Positions 1-9,384 of a stretch of 64,000 nucleotides of DNA are shown one piece after another. Position 1 is the first letter of the stretch. Each line of letters opens with the position of its first letter. The notes beneath the pieces are model-generated. The model searched no databases and was not told the DNA's origin. It saw only the letters and a list, made by a program, of their open reading frames with translations. The DNA lies in assembly GCA_963664285.2 (NCBI GenBank), contig CAXXNX010000055.1:1-64000 (forward strand), given 5' to 3'. A program made the position numbers and the translations under genes. This DNA comes from JAJCYL01 sp963664285. Lineage in GTDB: Bacteria > Bacteroidota > Bacteroidia > Cytophagales > Cyclobacteriaceae.

Positions 1-463
1 TTCTGGTAATACTCAATGAAAACGGTTATGTGGTCGGAGGCTTTGATACCGTATTTGGTGGAAACATTCCATTAGGCGCAGGACTATCATCTTCAGCATC
101 ACTCAACTGTGGGTTAATTTATGGGTTGAGTGAATTATTCGGGTTGGATATTAAAAAGTTGCAAATTGTTAAAATGGCTCAGAATGCTGAACACTTAATC
201 GGTTTGAATTGTGGCATTCTGGATCAATTCGCCATTGTTCATGGAGAGAAAGATTCATTTTTGAAGCTCGATTGTCGTGACTCAACCTATAAAGTTTATT
301 CTTCAAACTTCGATGGTTATTCCCTGGTTTTATTAGACACTAAAGTAAAACACGAGCTTACGGACTCAGCATATAATTCCAGACGAAAGGATTGTGAAGA
401 TGTATTGAAGGTGATTAAAACAATTCATTCAAATGTTAAATCAGTAAGAGATATAACAAAATG

Positions 464-1540
464 AGGCTAAGTTCTAAATAACACAGCAATTATTATTATC
501 TTCGCTATATGATATCAAGTCAAGAGATCAAAAATTTATTTGCACAATTGCCGATAAGTTCCCAAACCGAATTGTTGGATGAGTTGCTCCAGGAGCAGGA
601 ATTACAAGGCAAAGTATTGATTGCCGCTCAACAACAAATAGCAGAGAAAAGAAAGAAGAAACCCTGTCCAAATTGCACAAGCGAGAAGGTATATAAGAGG
701 GGCAGACAAAAAGGTGTGCAGATGTATCAGTGCAATGAATGTAAAAGATGGTACAGTGAAACAACAGGGACACCTTTGTATGACATCAAGCTTAAATCAA
801 AATGGCAATCTTATCTGCGCTGCATGGAGCAGGGCATGCCGATAAAAAAGATAGCAAAACAAATCGGAATAAGCATCCAGACAAGCTTCGACTGGCGGCA
901 TAAGATATTGAGTTCACTAAATGAGTTTGTTCCCGAACAGTTATCCTCGGAAGTAGAATGTGATGAATTGGAACTGGCACTTAACAACAAGGGCAGTCGA
1001 AATTTAGATAGGGCAGCAAGAAAGAGGGGAAACGATTTCATACGGAATATGGGAAAGGAAGAGGTCACAGTTGTCCAGGTAGTAACAGCGGTTGAACGCA
1101 AAGGGGGAGAAGTACCTTAAAGCTGTTGCATCAAAACGGCTGAGCAAAGAAGAAATTTCAAAGGCATTGGATGGGAAGTTGGCCTACGGTGCAACCTTGA
1201 TTACAGATAAGCACCCTTCTTATAAGGCTTTTGCCAAAGACAACCCCTCCATAAAGCACAAAGCGCTATTGGCCAAAGATCATGTGGATAGAGATGATAA
1301 AACAATCCATCTGCAAAAAGTAAACAATGTTCACACTCAACTTAGGACATTCTTACGCCCATTCAATGGTGTCAGTTCCAAATATTTGCAAAACTACCTG
1401 AATTGGTATGCTTATGCTGACCGAATAAGAGAGAGTAAAACAACTTTGAAACAATGGTTTCTGACTATGCTATTAACGGATCAAGCCTATCATCTGTATG
1501 AGCTATTTAAACAAAATGCTGTTATAATTAGAACTTAGCT
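464..1540 (+). mobile_element. IS1595-family (ISXO2-like) insertion sequence with 8-bp target duplication
   Basis: The ends form an imperfect inverted repeat: left GGCTAAGTTCTAAATAACA, right (reverse complement) GCTAAGTTCTAATTATAACA. The element is flanked by a perfect 8-bp direct repeat ACAAAATG at 456-463 and 1541-1548, the length expected for IS1595. Its single transposase gene is frame-split, so this copy probably cannot move by itself. Confidence 0.9.
509..1538 (+). pseudogene. IS1595-family transposase, frameshifted
   Basis: The N-terminal half carries the zinc ribbon typical of IS1595 transposases (CPNC at codons 49-52, CNEC about 23 codons later). It is followed by the start of the ISXO2-like DDE domain. 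The second half, in another frame from about 1100, has the conserved late motif HTQLRTFLRPFNGVSSKYL followed by NYLNWYAYAD. The switch lies at a run of five G at about 1102-1106. Reading past one G joins VERKG to EKYLKAV, so a single inserted G explains the split. Programmed frameshifting is not the usual mode in this family, so I read it as a mutation or an assembly indel. Confidence 0.85.
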
Positions 1541-1969
1541 ACAAAATGTTACCTTGAAGATGTTAAAGAAGATATTACCGGCACCAGTTATAAACGAGTG
1601 AAATTTGTAATTGAGGAAAATGACAGGGTGTGCATGGCTGCGGAGGCATTGATTGCGAGTGATTATAAGCGACTTGGGGAACTACTTAATCAGTCACATA
1701 GGGGATTAATTAAGTGAAGATTATGAGGTAAGCTGTGAAGAGTCTGATTTTTTAGTCAAGATTGCACAGCAGAATGAATATGTCATGGGAGCTAGACAAA
1801 TAGGAGGAGGCTTTGGCGGTTGTATTATTTGTGTGGTGAAACAGGGCCACGAAGATGAACTGATTGAGCAAGCTTTTCAAGAGTTTAAAATAAGTTAAGA
1901 AAAAAGTTAAGCGTCTATAGAGTGAGCGTTGGAGATGGTTTGAGGAGAATAAATTAAAATCCAGATTAT

Positions 1970-3289
1970 ATGGAAACGCGAAGAAATTTCATAAAAAAAA
2001 AACAACAGCAACTGGTATAGGTGTGTCAATCGGTATACCAACAATTTTGAAAGGTCAGGATGATCGTAAAGCGAGGCTAGGATTCATAGGAGTTGGTTTA
2101 AGAGGAAGAGAGCATCTAAGGCTGGCTTTACAACGAGACGATTCTGAGGTAAAAGCAATTTGCGATATCGACCCGGTAGCAATAAGGATATCCAAGGAAC
2201 TGGTATCTAAAGCAGGCAAAACAGAACCGGCTGTTTTCACGGGTAATGAATGGGCTTGGAAGAAACTACTAGAGAGGGACGATCTAGATGGAGTGGTCAT
2301 TGCTACTCCCTGGTTATGGCATGTGCCGATGGCAGTCGGGACCATGAAATCAGGCAAATATGCTGGGGTGGAAGTGTCAGTTGCGGTCTCAGTTCAAGAA
2401 TGCTGGGATTTGGTGAATACCTCTGAAGAAACGGGGACGCCTTGTATGATCATGGAAAATGTGTGTTACAGAAGGGATGTGATGGCGGTTTTAAATATGG
2501 TACGGGAAGGATTATTTGGAGAGTTGATCCATCTTGAATGTGGTTATCAGCATGATCTCAGGCATGTTAAATTTAATGATGGAAAACAGGCCTATGGTGG
2601 CGGAGTTGAATTTGGAGAAAAAGGATTTTCAGAAGCTAAGTGGAGAACGGCTCATTCGGTGAATCGAAATGGTGATCTTTATCCTACTCATGGAGTTGGT
2701 CCGGTAGCCAAATATGTTGACATCAATAGAGGCAACAAATTCGATTTTCTTACTTCTGTTGCTACAAAGTCTCGGGGTTTGCATGATTATATTGTGAAGA
2801 ATGGTGGTGAGGATCACCCCAATGCGAAAGTGAAGTTTAAACTGGGAGATGTTGTTACTACTACTATCAAAACCCATAATGGTGAATCTGTCATCATTCA
2901 GCATGATACCAACCTGCCTCGGCCTTATTCATTAGGCTTCAGAGTGCAGGGCACTAATGGTATTTGGATGGATTTGAATGATTCTATTTATCTCGAGGAT
3001 CAAAGTCCTAAACCCCATCAATGGGAATCAGATGCCGCTTATATAGAAAAATATGATCACCCTTTATGGAAAAGGTTCGGTAAGCATGCAGAGGGCGCAG
3101 GACATGGCGGGATGGACTATTTCGTTAGTCATGCCTTTATAGAGTCGATCAAGCGAAAGGCGCCGGCACTCACTTGATGTGTATGATGCGGCAGCCTGGA
3201 GTGTGATCTCGCCACTGTCCGAGCAATCCATAGCCTTGGGTAGTGAACCTGTTACGCATTACCGGACTTTACGAGAGGAAGATGGATGA
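1970..3289 (+). pseudogene. GH109-like Gfo/Idh/MocA glycosidase with Tat-type signal, two frameshifts
   Basis: The body (from about 2003) has the Rossmann motif GFIGVGLRGREHL and the long conserved blocks of GH109 alpha-N-acetylgalactosaminidases, for example ENVCYRRDVMAVLNMV and RNGDLYPTHGVGPVAKY. GH109 enzymes use NAD as a cofactor and release GalNAc. An ATG at 1970 encodes METRRNFIKK, a twin-arginine signal start, but it is out of frame with the body across a run of ten A at 1993-2002. A second shift near 3168-3175 separates the body from its normal tail DVYDAAAWSVISPLSEQS, which ends at 3289. The gene is broken unless either indel is a sequencing artefact or the A-run is slippery. Family assignment is from recalled consensus. 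Related non-GH109 oxidoreductases cannot be fully excluded. Confidence 0.85.
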
Positions 3290-3348
3290 CCAGGAAGAGT
3301 AATTTCGCGTTTGACGACGAATATTAGAAGCCATTCAAAGTACAATAA

Positions 3349-4236
3349 ATGAAATTACTAATAATGGCTGCCGGTATTGGCAGCAGATATGGTGGTTTGA
3401 AGCAAATTGATGGGTTTGGTCCAAATGGTGAGACTATCATGGACTATTCCATATACGATGCTATCAAAAGTGGTTTTGACGAAGTTATATTTATTCTTCA
3501 GGATAATATGGTCGAGGATTTTTACAAGAAATTTGACCATGCTTTTGGTGGACAATTAAAGGTTAGTCATGTTGTTCAAAGGACTGACATAGAATATAAT
3601 GGCTCTCTGATTTTGCGAAAAAAACCCTGGGGAACTGCACATGCCATTTTGTCAGCGAGAAATGTAATTGACACACCTTTTGTTGTTATTAACGCCGATG
3701 ATTTTTACGGGCCGAAGGCATTTAAGCAGATGGCCAATTTCCTTTCGGAAGTAAATAGTGAGGATCAATTTGCATTGGTTGGATACAGATTAGGAAATAC
3801 TTTAACTGCCAGTGGGCATGTAGCAAGAGGTATTTGTGAATCTGACGGCAGTAATTATTTGGTTTCAATTAAGGAAAAGACCAGGATCTTTAAAGATGGT
3901 GACCGAATATATAATCTCGAAAACGACGTCAAGGAATACTTAACAACTGAAACATTGGTATCTATGAATTGTTGGGCGTTCACACCGTCGATTTTTAATC
4001 ATATACAAAATAGTTTCAATGATTTTATTGCTCGCAACAGACAAAGTGAAAATGCGGAGCTCTTTATTCCGAACGTACTCAATGGCTTATTAGATACCGG
4101 AGCCATAAGGATCAAAGTTATTGAAAGCATTGATCCCTGGTTTGGGGTGACCTATCGCAGCGATAAGGATGTGGCGACCTCCAAAATTGGTCTGCTTATA
4201 GAGAAAGGAATATATCCAGGGTCATTATGGCATTAA
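3349..4236 (+). CDS. Sugar-1-phosphate nucleotidyltransferase
   Basis: The 295-residue protein starts with the signature AAGIGSRYGGLKQ (residues 7-19) of the NTP-transferase fold. The metal/sugar-binding segment NADDFYG lies near residue 114. Such enzymes couple a sugar 1-phosphate with NTP to give an NDP-sugar and pyrophosphate in the cytoplasm. The last 10 bases overlap the start of the kinase gene, which implies translational coupling. With that kinase downstream and a GH109-like gene upstream, the likely job is activation of a hexosamine or galactose 1-phosphate. The substrate is inferred from context only. The gene is full length with no visible lesion. Confidence 0.8.
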   Translation: MKLLIMAAGIGSRYGGLKQIDGFGPNGETIMDYSIYDAIKSGFDEVIFILQDNMVEDFYKKFDHAFGGQLKVSHVVQRTDIEYNGSLILRKKPWGTAHAILSARNVIDTPFVVINADDFYGPKAFKQMANFLSEVNSEDQFALVGYRLGNTLTASGHVARGICESDGSNYLVSIKEKTRIFKDGDRIYNLENDVKEYLTTETLVSMNCWAFTPSIFNHIQNSFNDFIARNRQSENAELFIPNVLNGLLDTGAIRIKVIESIDPWFGVTYRSDKDVATSKIGLLIEKGIYPGSLWH

Positions 4237-5348
4237 TATCGAATCCTGCTATAGAAAAGATATTGGAAGCTTTTGATATTAAAGGCCAATACAAAGTAAC
4301 AGCTTTAGGTAAGGGCCATATTAACGATACTTATCTTTTAAGCCCTATAAATGAAAAGACTGCTTATAAATGCGTTTTGCAGAGAGTAAATCATGGAGTT
4401 TTTAAAGCACCGGGGTTGCTGATGGAGAATATCAGAGTTATACGGTCTCATATTGAAAAACTTTACTGTACACCTGTTGAACTTAAGCTTTTGAACTATC
4501 ACAAGACTACGGATGGTAAGTTTCTTTATAAAGATGATGAAGATAACTACTGGAGAATTAATCATTTTATTGAAAATACCTATACAGTTGAACATATTGA
4601 AAAGCCGGATCAGGCTTTTGAAGCGGCACGAGCGTTTGGCAAATTCATATGGAACTTAAGAGAGTTACCTCCAACTTCTATTCATCACTCTATTCCCGAT
4701 TTTCACAATGCCAAAAAGAGAATGAACCAATTCCACAGTTCACTTAGAGAAGACAGGTTTAATAGAGTCAGCCATGCAGTGAATGAAGTTAGTTTTGTTA
4801 GTGAGCATGAAAAGCTGGTTGACGAGGTTGAAGAATTAATATCATCGCATCAAATGCCTGAACGCATCACCCATAATGACACCAAACTAAATAACGTTCT
4901 TTTCAGCCGGGCTTCAGGAAAAGTAATTAGTGTGATTGATCTGGATACTGTGATGCCAGGATATTTAATCTATGACTTTGGTGACATCGTAAGAACATTT
5001 ACGCCAAGTGTTGCTGAAGATGATCCGGATGTGTTTAAAGTGAATATGAGACTTGAAATTTTCAAAACATTAACTCAGGGGTTTCTGGCAGCAACAGAAG
5101 ATCTTATTACTCACGACGAAATTGAACATCTTGTCCTTGGGGGTAAGTTGATGACTTTCATTCAGGGGGTACGATTCCTTACAGATTTTATTGAAGGAGA
5201 CCATTACTATTATAAGATATCGAGAAAGACCCAAAATCTGGGCCGGGCAAAAAATCAGTTTGAATTGCTAGCTTCAATAATAGAACAGGAAGCCGAAATG
5301 AAATCCTGGGTTGAAAAATGTGCCAGGGATCTTAATTTTAACAAGTGA
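4227..5348 (+). CDS. APH-fold sugar kinase, probably N-acetylhexosamine 1-kinase-like
   Basis: The 373-residue protein has the aminoglycoside-phosphotransferase/choline-kinase fold. The catalytic loop THNDTKLNNVLF lies around residues 214-225 and the metal-binding IDLDT near 236. Members of this fold in carbohydrate clusters include NahK, which phosphorylates GlcNAc or GalNAc at C1. The ATG overlaps the nucleotidyltransferase end by 10 bases, so the two are probably translated together and act in sequence (sugar to sugar-1-P to NDP-sugar). The next gene starts only 4 bases after the stop. Antibiotic resistance is unlikely given the operon. The exact sugar is an inference. Confidence 0.75.
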   Translation: MALISNPAIEKILEAFDIKGQYKVTALGKGHINDTYLLSPINEKTAYKCVLQRVNHGVFKAPGLLMENIRVIRSHIEKLYCTPVELKLLNYHKTTDGKFLYKDDEDNYWRINHFIENTYTVEHIEKPDQAFEAARAFGKFIWNLRELPPTSIHHSIPDFHNAKKRMNQFHSSLREDRFNRVSHAVNEVSFVSEHEKLVDEVEELISSHQMPERITHNDTKLNNVLFSRASGKVISVIDLDTVMPGYLIYDFGDIVRTFTPSVAEDDPDVFKVNMRLEIFKTLTQGFLAATEDLITHDEIEHLVLGGKLMTFIQGVRFLTDFIEGDHYYYKISRKTQNLGRAKNQFELLASIIEQEAEMKSWVEKCARDLNFNK

Positions 5349-5352
5349 CTAA

Positions 5353-6393
5353 ATGTACTTCAGTACAAGCTGGGAAATGAAACAATCGAACTTGGAACCA
5401 CTCCGGGTTGGATGCATCGGTGTTGGGGCAATGGCAGAATTTGCCGTGTATCCTGCAATGTACCATGCTCCCATAGCTTTGCAGGCAATTTGCGATATAG
5501 ACGAAAAAAGGGCCAATTATTTGGCAGGTAAGTTTGGTTCGGTCAGGTCTTATACGGACTACAAAAACATGTTCGCCAATGAAGATATGGAGGCAGTTAT
5601 AGTGCAAATGCATCCTAAGCTTAGATATGAGATCGTAATAGACGCGTTGGAAGAGGGATATCATGTCTTTATACCCAAACCACCGGCTATGACATCAGAA
5701 GAGACTATTAATCTTGCAAATACATCAAGTAGGATGAACAGGTATTTAATGGTCAATTTTGAGAGCAGGTTCAGTTTTGGGGTGACACAAGCCAAAAAGA
5801 TATTGGATTCTAAAGAGTTCGGCACATTGACCCAATATCATAGTTCTTTTTGCTCAGGCAGGTATAGCGGAGAAGATGATTATCGTAGCAAAGATTATGA
5901 GAATGCTGTTCAAGCTTACCTCCTGGATTTTTCCATACACCATCTTGACCTGGCACGATACATCGCGGGGGAAATATCAAAAATGTCGCTCTTTCATAAC
6001 CAACAAGGTGAAACTGGTGCTTTCGCACTGGCACTCGAGTTTGATAATGGTGCTGTGGGTACACTTCAATTGAACAGTAATAGACTTTGGTGGCGTAACT
6101 ACGATAGAATTGAGCTCACAGGTGAAGGGGAATATATTATTTTAGATAGCCTGTGGAAGTTAAAGCATTTCACAAAAGAGCAGAATACTTTTTCTGAAAA
6201 TTACCGCGATGAACGGAATGGTGAGCTTACAGGTGACGCCGGATCATTTCGTGAGTTCGTGGACGCAATAAGAAGTGGAAGGGAACCGGTTTCCGGTATT
6301 CAAGATTGTGTGCATACAATGCAACTTTACCAGAATATTTACAACGCAGTTAATGATGATAGAGAGGGTGTCATCTTTGAAAAACAGAGCTAA
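5353..6393 (+). CDS. Gfo/Idh/MocA family NAD(P)-dependent oxidoreductase
   Basis: The 346-residue protein has an N-terminal Rossmann motif VGCIGVGAMAEFAVY (about residues 19-33). The family EKP-like position is present as FIPKPPAM near residue 112, with Ile-Pro-Lys in place of the usual Glu-Lys-Pro. The predicted catalytic-region segment DFSIHHLDLARYI lies near residue 195. The family oxidises or reduces sugars and their derivatives. The gene follows the kinase by 4 bases and precedes an MFS permease by 17 bases, so it belongs to the same plus-strand operon. An in-frame ATG at 5377 is an alternative start. Its substrate is not visible; a sugar of the same pathway is the simplest guess. Confidence 0.8.
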   Translation: MYFSTSWEMKQSNLEPLRVGCIGVGAMAEFAVYPAMYHAPIALQAICDIDEKRANYLAGKFGSVRSYTDYKNMFANEDMEAVIVQMHPKLRYEIVIDALEEGYHVFIPKPPAMTSEETINLANTSSRMNRYLMVNFESRFSFGVTQAKKILDSKEFGTLTQYHSSFCSGRYSGEDDYRSKDYENAVQAYLLDFSIHHLDLARYIAGEISKMSLFHNQQGETGAFALALEFDNGAVGTLQLNSNRLWWRNYDRIELTGEGEYIILDSLWKLKHFTKEQNTFSENYRDERNGELTGDAGSFREFVDAIRSGREPVSGIQDCVHTMQLYQNIYNAVNDDREGVIFEKQS

Positions 6394-6410
6394 TCTTGTT
6401 TCCAACTTAA

Positions 6411-7676
6411 ATGACTTTGAAGGAGAAATATAGGAGATGGATAATCTTGTTTGTATTAAGTATCGGTGGGGGCGCCATTTATCTTTTGCCTTATCTAAGG
6501 TATCCATATTATGATTCCCTGATCACAGCATTTGGGTTTACGAATACTCAATTGGGCGTCCTAATGAGTATATATGGTATAACCAACATATTTTCATATT
6601 TTATCGGAGGGTTGCTGGCTGACAATTTCCAAGCCAGATACTTGATCACATTCTCACTAATTGGGACCGGGCTCCTTGGATTTTATTACGCTACATTTCC
6701 AGACTTCACTGGAGCAGTAGTGGTTCACTGCCTGTGGTCAGTAACTACAATCATGACCTTTTGGGCTCCTCTGATCAAATCAATCAGGCTTTTAGGAAAT
6801 GATTCAATTCAGGGCCGTCTCTTTGGTTTCAAAGACACGGGATTCGCAGTTTTTGCTTTGGCCTATTCCTCCATTGCATTGCAATTTTTCAATTCTGCTG
6901 ATGAGTTTGGAGGAGTCCTCGGATTAAAAAATGTCATTTTGATTTATTCTACCACGCTTATAGTCTCAGGGATTTGTTCTTACTTCTTCATTCCGCTCCA
7001 TAACGATTATACAGGAAAGCAAGTTGAGAATGGTACTTCACCGTCAAAGAAAAACTGGAAAATGTTGGGCAGACCAGAATTATGGCTTGCTGCATCTATC
7101 ATATTTTGCGCCTATTCTATTCATACCGGAATTGCCTTTACCATACCCTATGCTACAAATGCTTTTGGTATTTCAATAGCATTAGGAGCGTCATTAGGCA
7201 TCATCAGAACATATGGAGTTCAATTAATTGGCTGCCCTATAGGTGGATTCATTGTGGATGGAATCAGGTCATCAACTAAGTTCTTATCTTCTGCATTTGG
7301 TTTTGTTATTGTTTTGATTGTAGGCTTTATCGCTATACCCGCAGTGCCCGATCTTGTTCTTACTATGATGACTTTGATGATGTTAGTTGCTATCTGTCTT
7401 TCGGCAATGCGTGCGGTTTATTTCGTTCCACTTGCAGAACTGAAAATTAGAGATAAAGACCTTGGATTGGCGACCGGTTTAATGAGTGTTATTGGATTCT
7501 TGCCTGACGCCATACTCTCAACAATTTTTGGAAAATTTCTTGACGAATATCCCGGAGAAGATGGCTATAAGCTCATTTTCGTTTCCTTGTTGGGTATAGC
7601 AATAATTGGAATTATTTGTTCCGTACTATTATTTAATAAAGTAAGGACCATTCACAAAGAGTCATTGTCTGTATAA
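6411..7676 (+). CDS. MFS transporter, probable sugar permease
   Basis: The 421-residue protein has about twelve hydrophobic segments in two halves of six, separated by a polar stretch around residues 200-220 (NDYTGKQVENGTSPSKK). The loop GGLLADNFQAR after the second helix matches the MFS motif A position (G-x-x-x-D-x-x-x-x-R). It is the last gene of the salvage cluster, so import of the sugar or amino sugar handled by the upstream genes is likely. Family members move small solutes with protons or by exchange across the inner membrane. No lesion is visible. The substrate is inferred from context. Confidence 0.8.
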   Translation: MTLKEKYRRWIILFVLSIGGGAIYLLPYLRYPYYDSLITAFGFTNTQLGVLMSIYGITNIFSYFIGGLLADNFQARYLITFSLIGTGLLGFYYATFPDFTGAVVVHCLWSVTTIMTFWAPLIKSIRLLGNDSIQGRLFGFKDTGFAVFALAYSSIALQFFNSADEFGGVLGLKNVILIYSTTLIVSGICSYFFIPLHNDYTGKQVENGTSPSKKNWKMLGRPELWLAASIIFCAYSIHTGIAFTIPYATNAFGISIALGASLGIIRTYGVQLIGCPIGGFIVDGIRSSTKFLSSAFGFVIVLIVGFIAIPAVPDLVLTMMTLMMLVAICLSAMRAVYFVPLAELKIRDKDLGLATGLMSVIGFLPDAILSTIFGKFLDEYPGEDGYKLIFVSLLGIAIIGIICSVLLFNKVRTIHKESLSV

Positions 7677-7970
7677 AAATCCATGAGATGCGCGATTAAA
7701 CTGCTTTTCACTGTCATCCGTGATTCCGCAAATTGGACAGCTCAACAAAAGGTGTTTTGTGTAAGGTCATCCATTGTTGTGTAAATTTTACCACTTTTCA
7801 TGCATTTTACGTTTTTTATATTGTAATTAGTTTAAAAACGAATCAGAAAAATTCAAATTATCAAAAAATTAGATAATTAGATAGAATTAATAACCTAAAA
7901 AGACACTATCACTGCATTTCGATATTCATTTGCATCAAAATGATACCTAAACTAACGGTTAAAGTTTCAA
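7677..7970 (+). other. Intergenic region upstream of amt
   Basis: About 290 AT-rich bases with no convincing ORF. It should hold the end of the salvage operon and the promoter of the ammonium transporter. I could not place a confident Bacteroidota promoter (TTG and TAnnTTTG boxes) or a terminator. Confidence 0.5.
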
Positions 7971-9299
7971 ATGATGGAAATGAACGACGAATTAGTAACT
8001 ACAGGAGCTGAAGTTACTAATGCAGCCCTTGGCAGTGAGGCAACAATAGCTGCGCTGGCTGATCAAACTGCTTTATTAAGCACACAATTGGGAGAAGCGG
8101 TCTTTACCGCCAACAATATTTGGATGATGCTGGCGACCGCCCTAGTATTTATTATGCACCTTGGTTTTGCCGGTGTAGAAACTGGTTTTGGTCAGGCAAA
8201 GAATACGGTGAACATCTTATTCAAAAACACCATGACCCCGGTTATTGGGATCATCACCTATTTCATTGTGGGATTCAATTTGATGTATCCGGGTTTTGTC
8301 GAACCCGGCTGGTTTGCTTTTTCCGGGTTCTTTCTTGATTTACCCGAGAATGGAACCACTGTGGATTATGCCGGTGGAGGTTACACCTATTGGACTGACT
8401 TTCTTTTTCAGGCCATGTTTGCCGCTACTGCCGCCACCATTGTATCAGGAGCGGTTGCGGAAAGAATTAAAATCAGCGCCTACCTTATTTTCACCTTACT
8501 TTTCGTAGGACTGGTTTATCCATTGATAGGCAGCTGGAAATGGGGTGGAGGCGCTCTCGACGCAATGGGCTTCTATGATTTTGCGGGTTCAACTCTTGTT
8601 CACTCAGTCGGAGGATGGGGTGCCCTGGCAGGAATCATGGTTTTAGGGCCGAGAATTGGAAAGTATGTTAACGGCAAAGTAGTTGACAAACCCGGTTCAA
8701 GTGTTCCCTTAGCTGTAATAGGTGTTTTCCTACTATGGCTGGGTTGGTTCGGATTCAATGGAGGTTCAGTACTTTCGGGTGATCCTGCTTTGACTTCACT
8801 AGTCCTGGTAACTACCTGTCTGTCTGCCAGTAGCGGTGCCTTGGGAGGATTCATTACGGGTTATGTCGTATTTAAAAGATTGGACCTCGGCATGGTGCTT
8901 AATGGCGTTCTGGCCGGTTTGGTTGGAATAACCGCCGGTGCTGATGTGATAAGCCCGGCTGAATCTCTTCTTGTAGGCTTAATTGCGGGTGTTTTAGTGG
9001 TTTTCTCAGCTCTGATACTAGATAAGTTGAAATTAGACGATGTCGTTGGAGCTGTATCGGTACACCTTACCTGCGGAATTTGGGGGACATTAGCAGTAGG
9101 AATTTTCGGGCAAGGAATGGCTTTTATGCCTCAGCTTTATGGTGTATTGATATGTGGAGCTATGGCATTCTCTGCCGCTTACCTCATATTCTCTGCTCTA
9201 AAGGCAACCATGGGAATAAGGGTCAGCGCCGAACATGAGGAATCTGGCTTGGATAGCCATGAGCATGGTATTCGTGGTTATACAATCACTTACGAATAA
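7971..9299 (+). CDS. amt: Ammonium transporter
   Basis: The 442-residue inner-membrane protein has about eleven transmembrane helices after a 45-residue polar N-terminus. The twin pore histidines are recognisable: one in TLVHSVGGWG near residue 210 and one in VHLTCGIWGTLAVG near 364. The AmtB-like signature FAGVETGFGQAKN lies near residue 64. It conducts ammonium/ammonia into the cell for assimilation. A long hairpin follows, then a porin gene on the same strand. No glnB-type PII gene is present in the window. The start at 7971 gives two Met near each other (MMEM), and either could be used. Confidence 0.93.
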   Translation: MMEMNDELVTTGAEVTNAALGSEATIAALADQTALLSTQLGEAVFTANNIWMMLATALVFIMHLGFAGVETGFGQAKNTVNILFKNTMTPVIGIITYFIVGFNLMYPGFVEPGWFAFSGFFLDLPENGTTVDYAGGGYTYWTDFLFQAMFAATAATIVSGAVAERIKISAYLIFTLLFVGLVYPLIGSWKWGGGALDAMGFYDFAGSTLVHSVGGWGALAGIMVLGPRIGKYVNGKVVDKPGSSVPLAVIGVFLLWLGWFGFNGGSVLSGDPALTSLVLVTTCLSASSGALGGFITGYVVFKRLDLGMVLNGVLAGLVGITAGADVISPAESLLVGLIAGVLVVFSALILDKLKLDDVVGAVSVHLTCGIWGTLAVGIFGQGMAFMPQLYGVLICGAMAFSAAYLIFSALKATMGIRVSAEHEESGLDSHEHGIRGYTITYE

Positions 9300-9314
9300 G
9301 CTCCCATATAAGTA

Positions 9315-9358
9315 AAGCCTTGGGCCAGAAAGTCCGCCGACTTTCTGGCCCAAGGCTT
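9315..9358 (+). terminator. Perfect 20-bp stem hairpin after amt
   Basis: AAGCCTTGGGCCAGAAAGTC (9315-9334) is exactly complementary to 9339-9358 around a 4-base loop CGCC. It lies 15 bases after the amt stop and has no T-run, so it may be a factor-dependent or leaky terminator, or an mRNA 3'-end stabiliser between amt and the porin gene. Confidence 0.65.
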
Positions 9359-9384
9359 AAATCCACAAATTATTTAAATAATTC

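Larger units (their letters stand above)
1..1898 (+). pseudogene. galK: Galactokinase (GHMP kinase), split by an IS1595 element and frameshifted
   Basis: Galactokinase phosphorylates galactose (or galactosamine) at C1 in the cytoplasm. The gene is open at base 1, so its start lies outside the window. The GHMP ATP-binding motif PLGAGLSSSAS lies around 75-107. After the IS the sequence resumes at 1541 and carries the C-terminal galactokinase motif GARQIGGGFGGC near 1790-1825, ending at 1898. Removing 464-1540 plus one target copy restores the frame across the junction (DITK to CYLEDV). A second lesion, a one-base shift near 1707-1715 after SHRGL, breaks the C-terminal part. The gene is therefore very probably non-functional. 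It sits upstream of a GH109-like enzyme, a kinase and a nucleotidyltransferase, which suggests amino-sugar or galactose salvage. Confidence 0.9.

Noticed and set aside
1092..1120. Programmed frameshift in the IS1595 transposase
   Set aside because: IS1595 transposases are normally single-frame, and the run of five G is simply explained by one inserted base.
4227..5348. Aminoglycoside resistance gene
   Set aside because: The APH fold is shared with sugar kinases, and the gene overlaps a sugar nucleotidyltransferase in a carbohydrate operon.
9315..9358. Riboswitch or small RNA after amt
   Set aside because: A single perfect stem with a 4-base loop has no further structure; a terminator or 3'-end hairpin is simpler.
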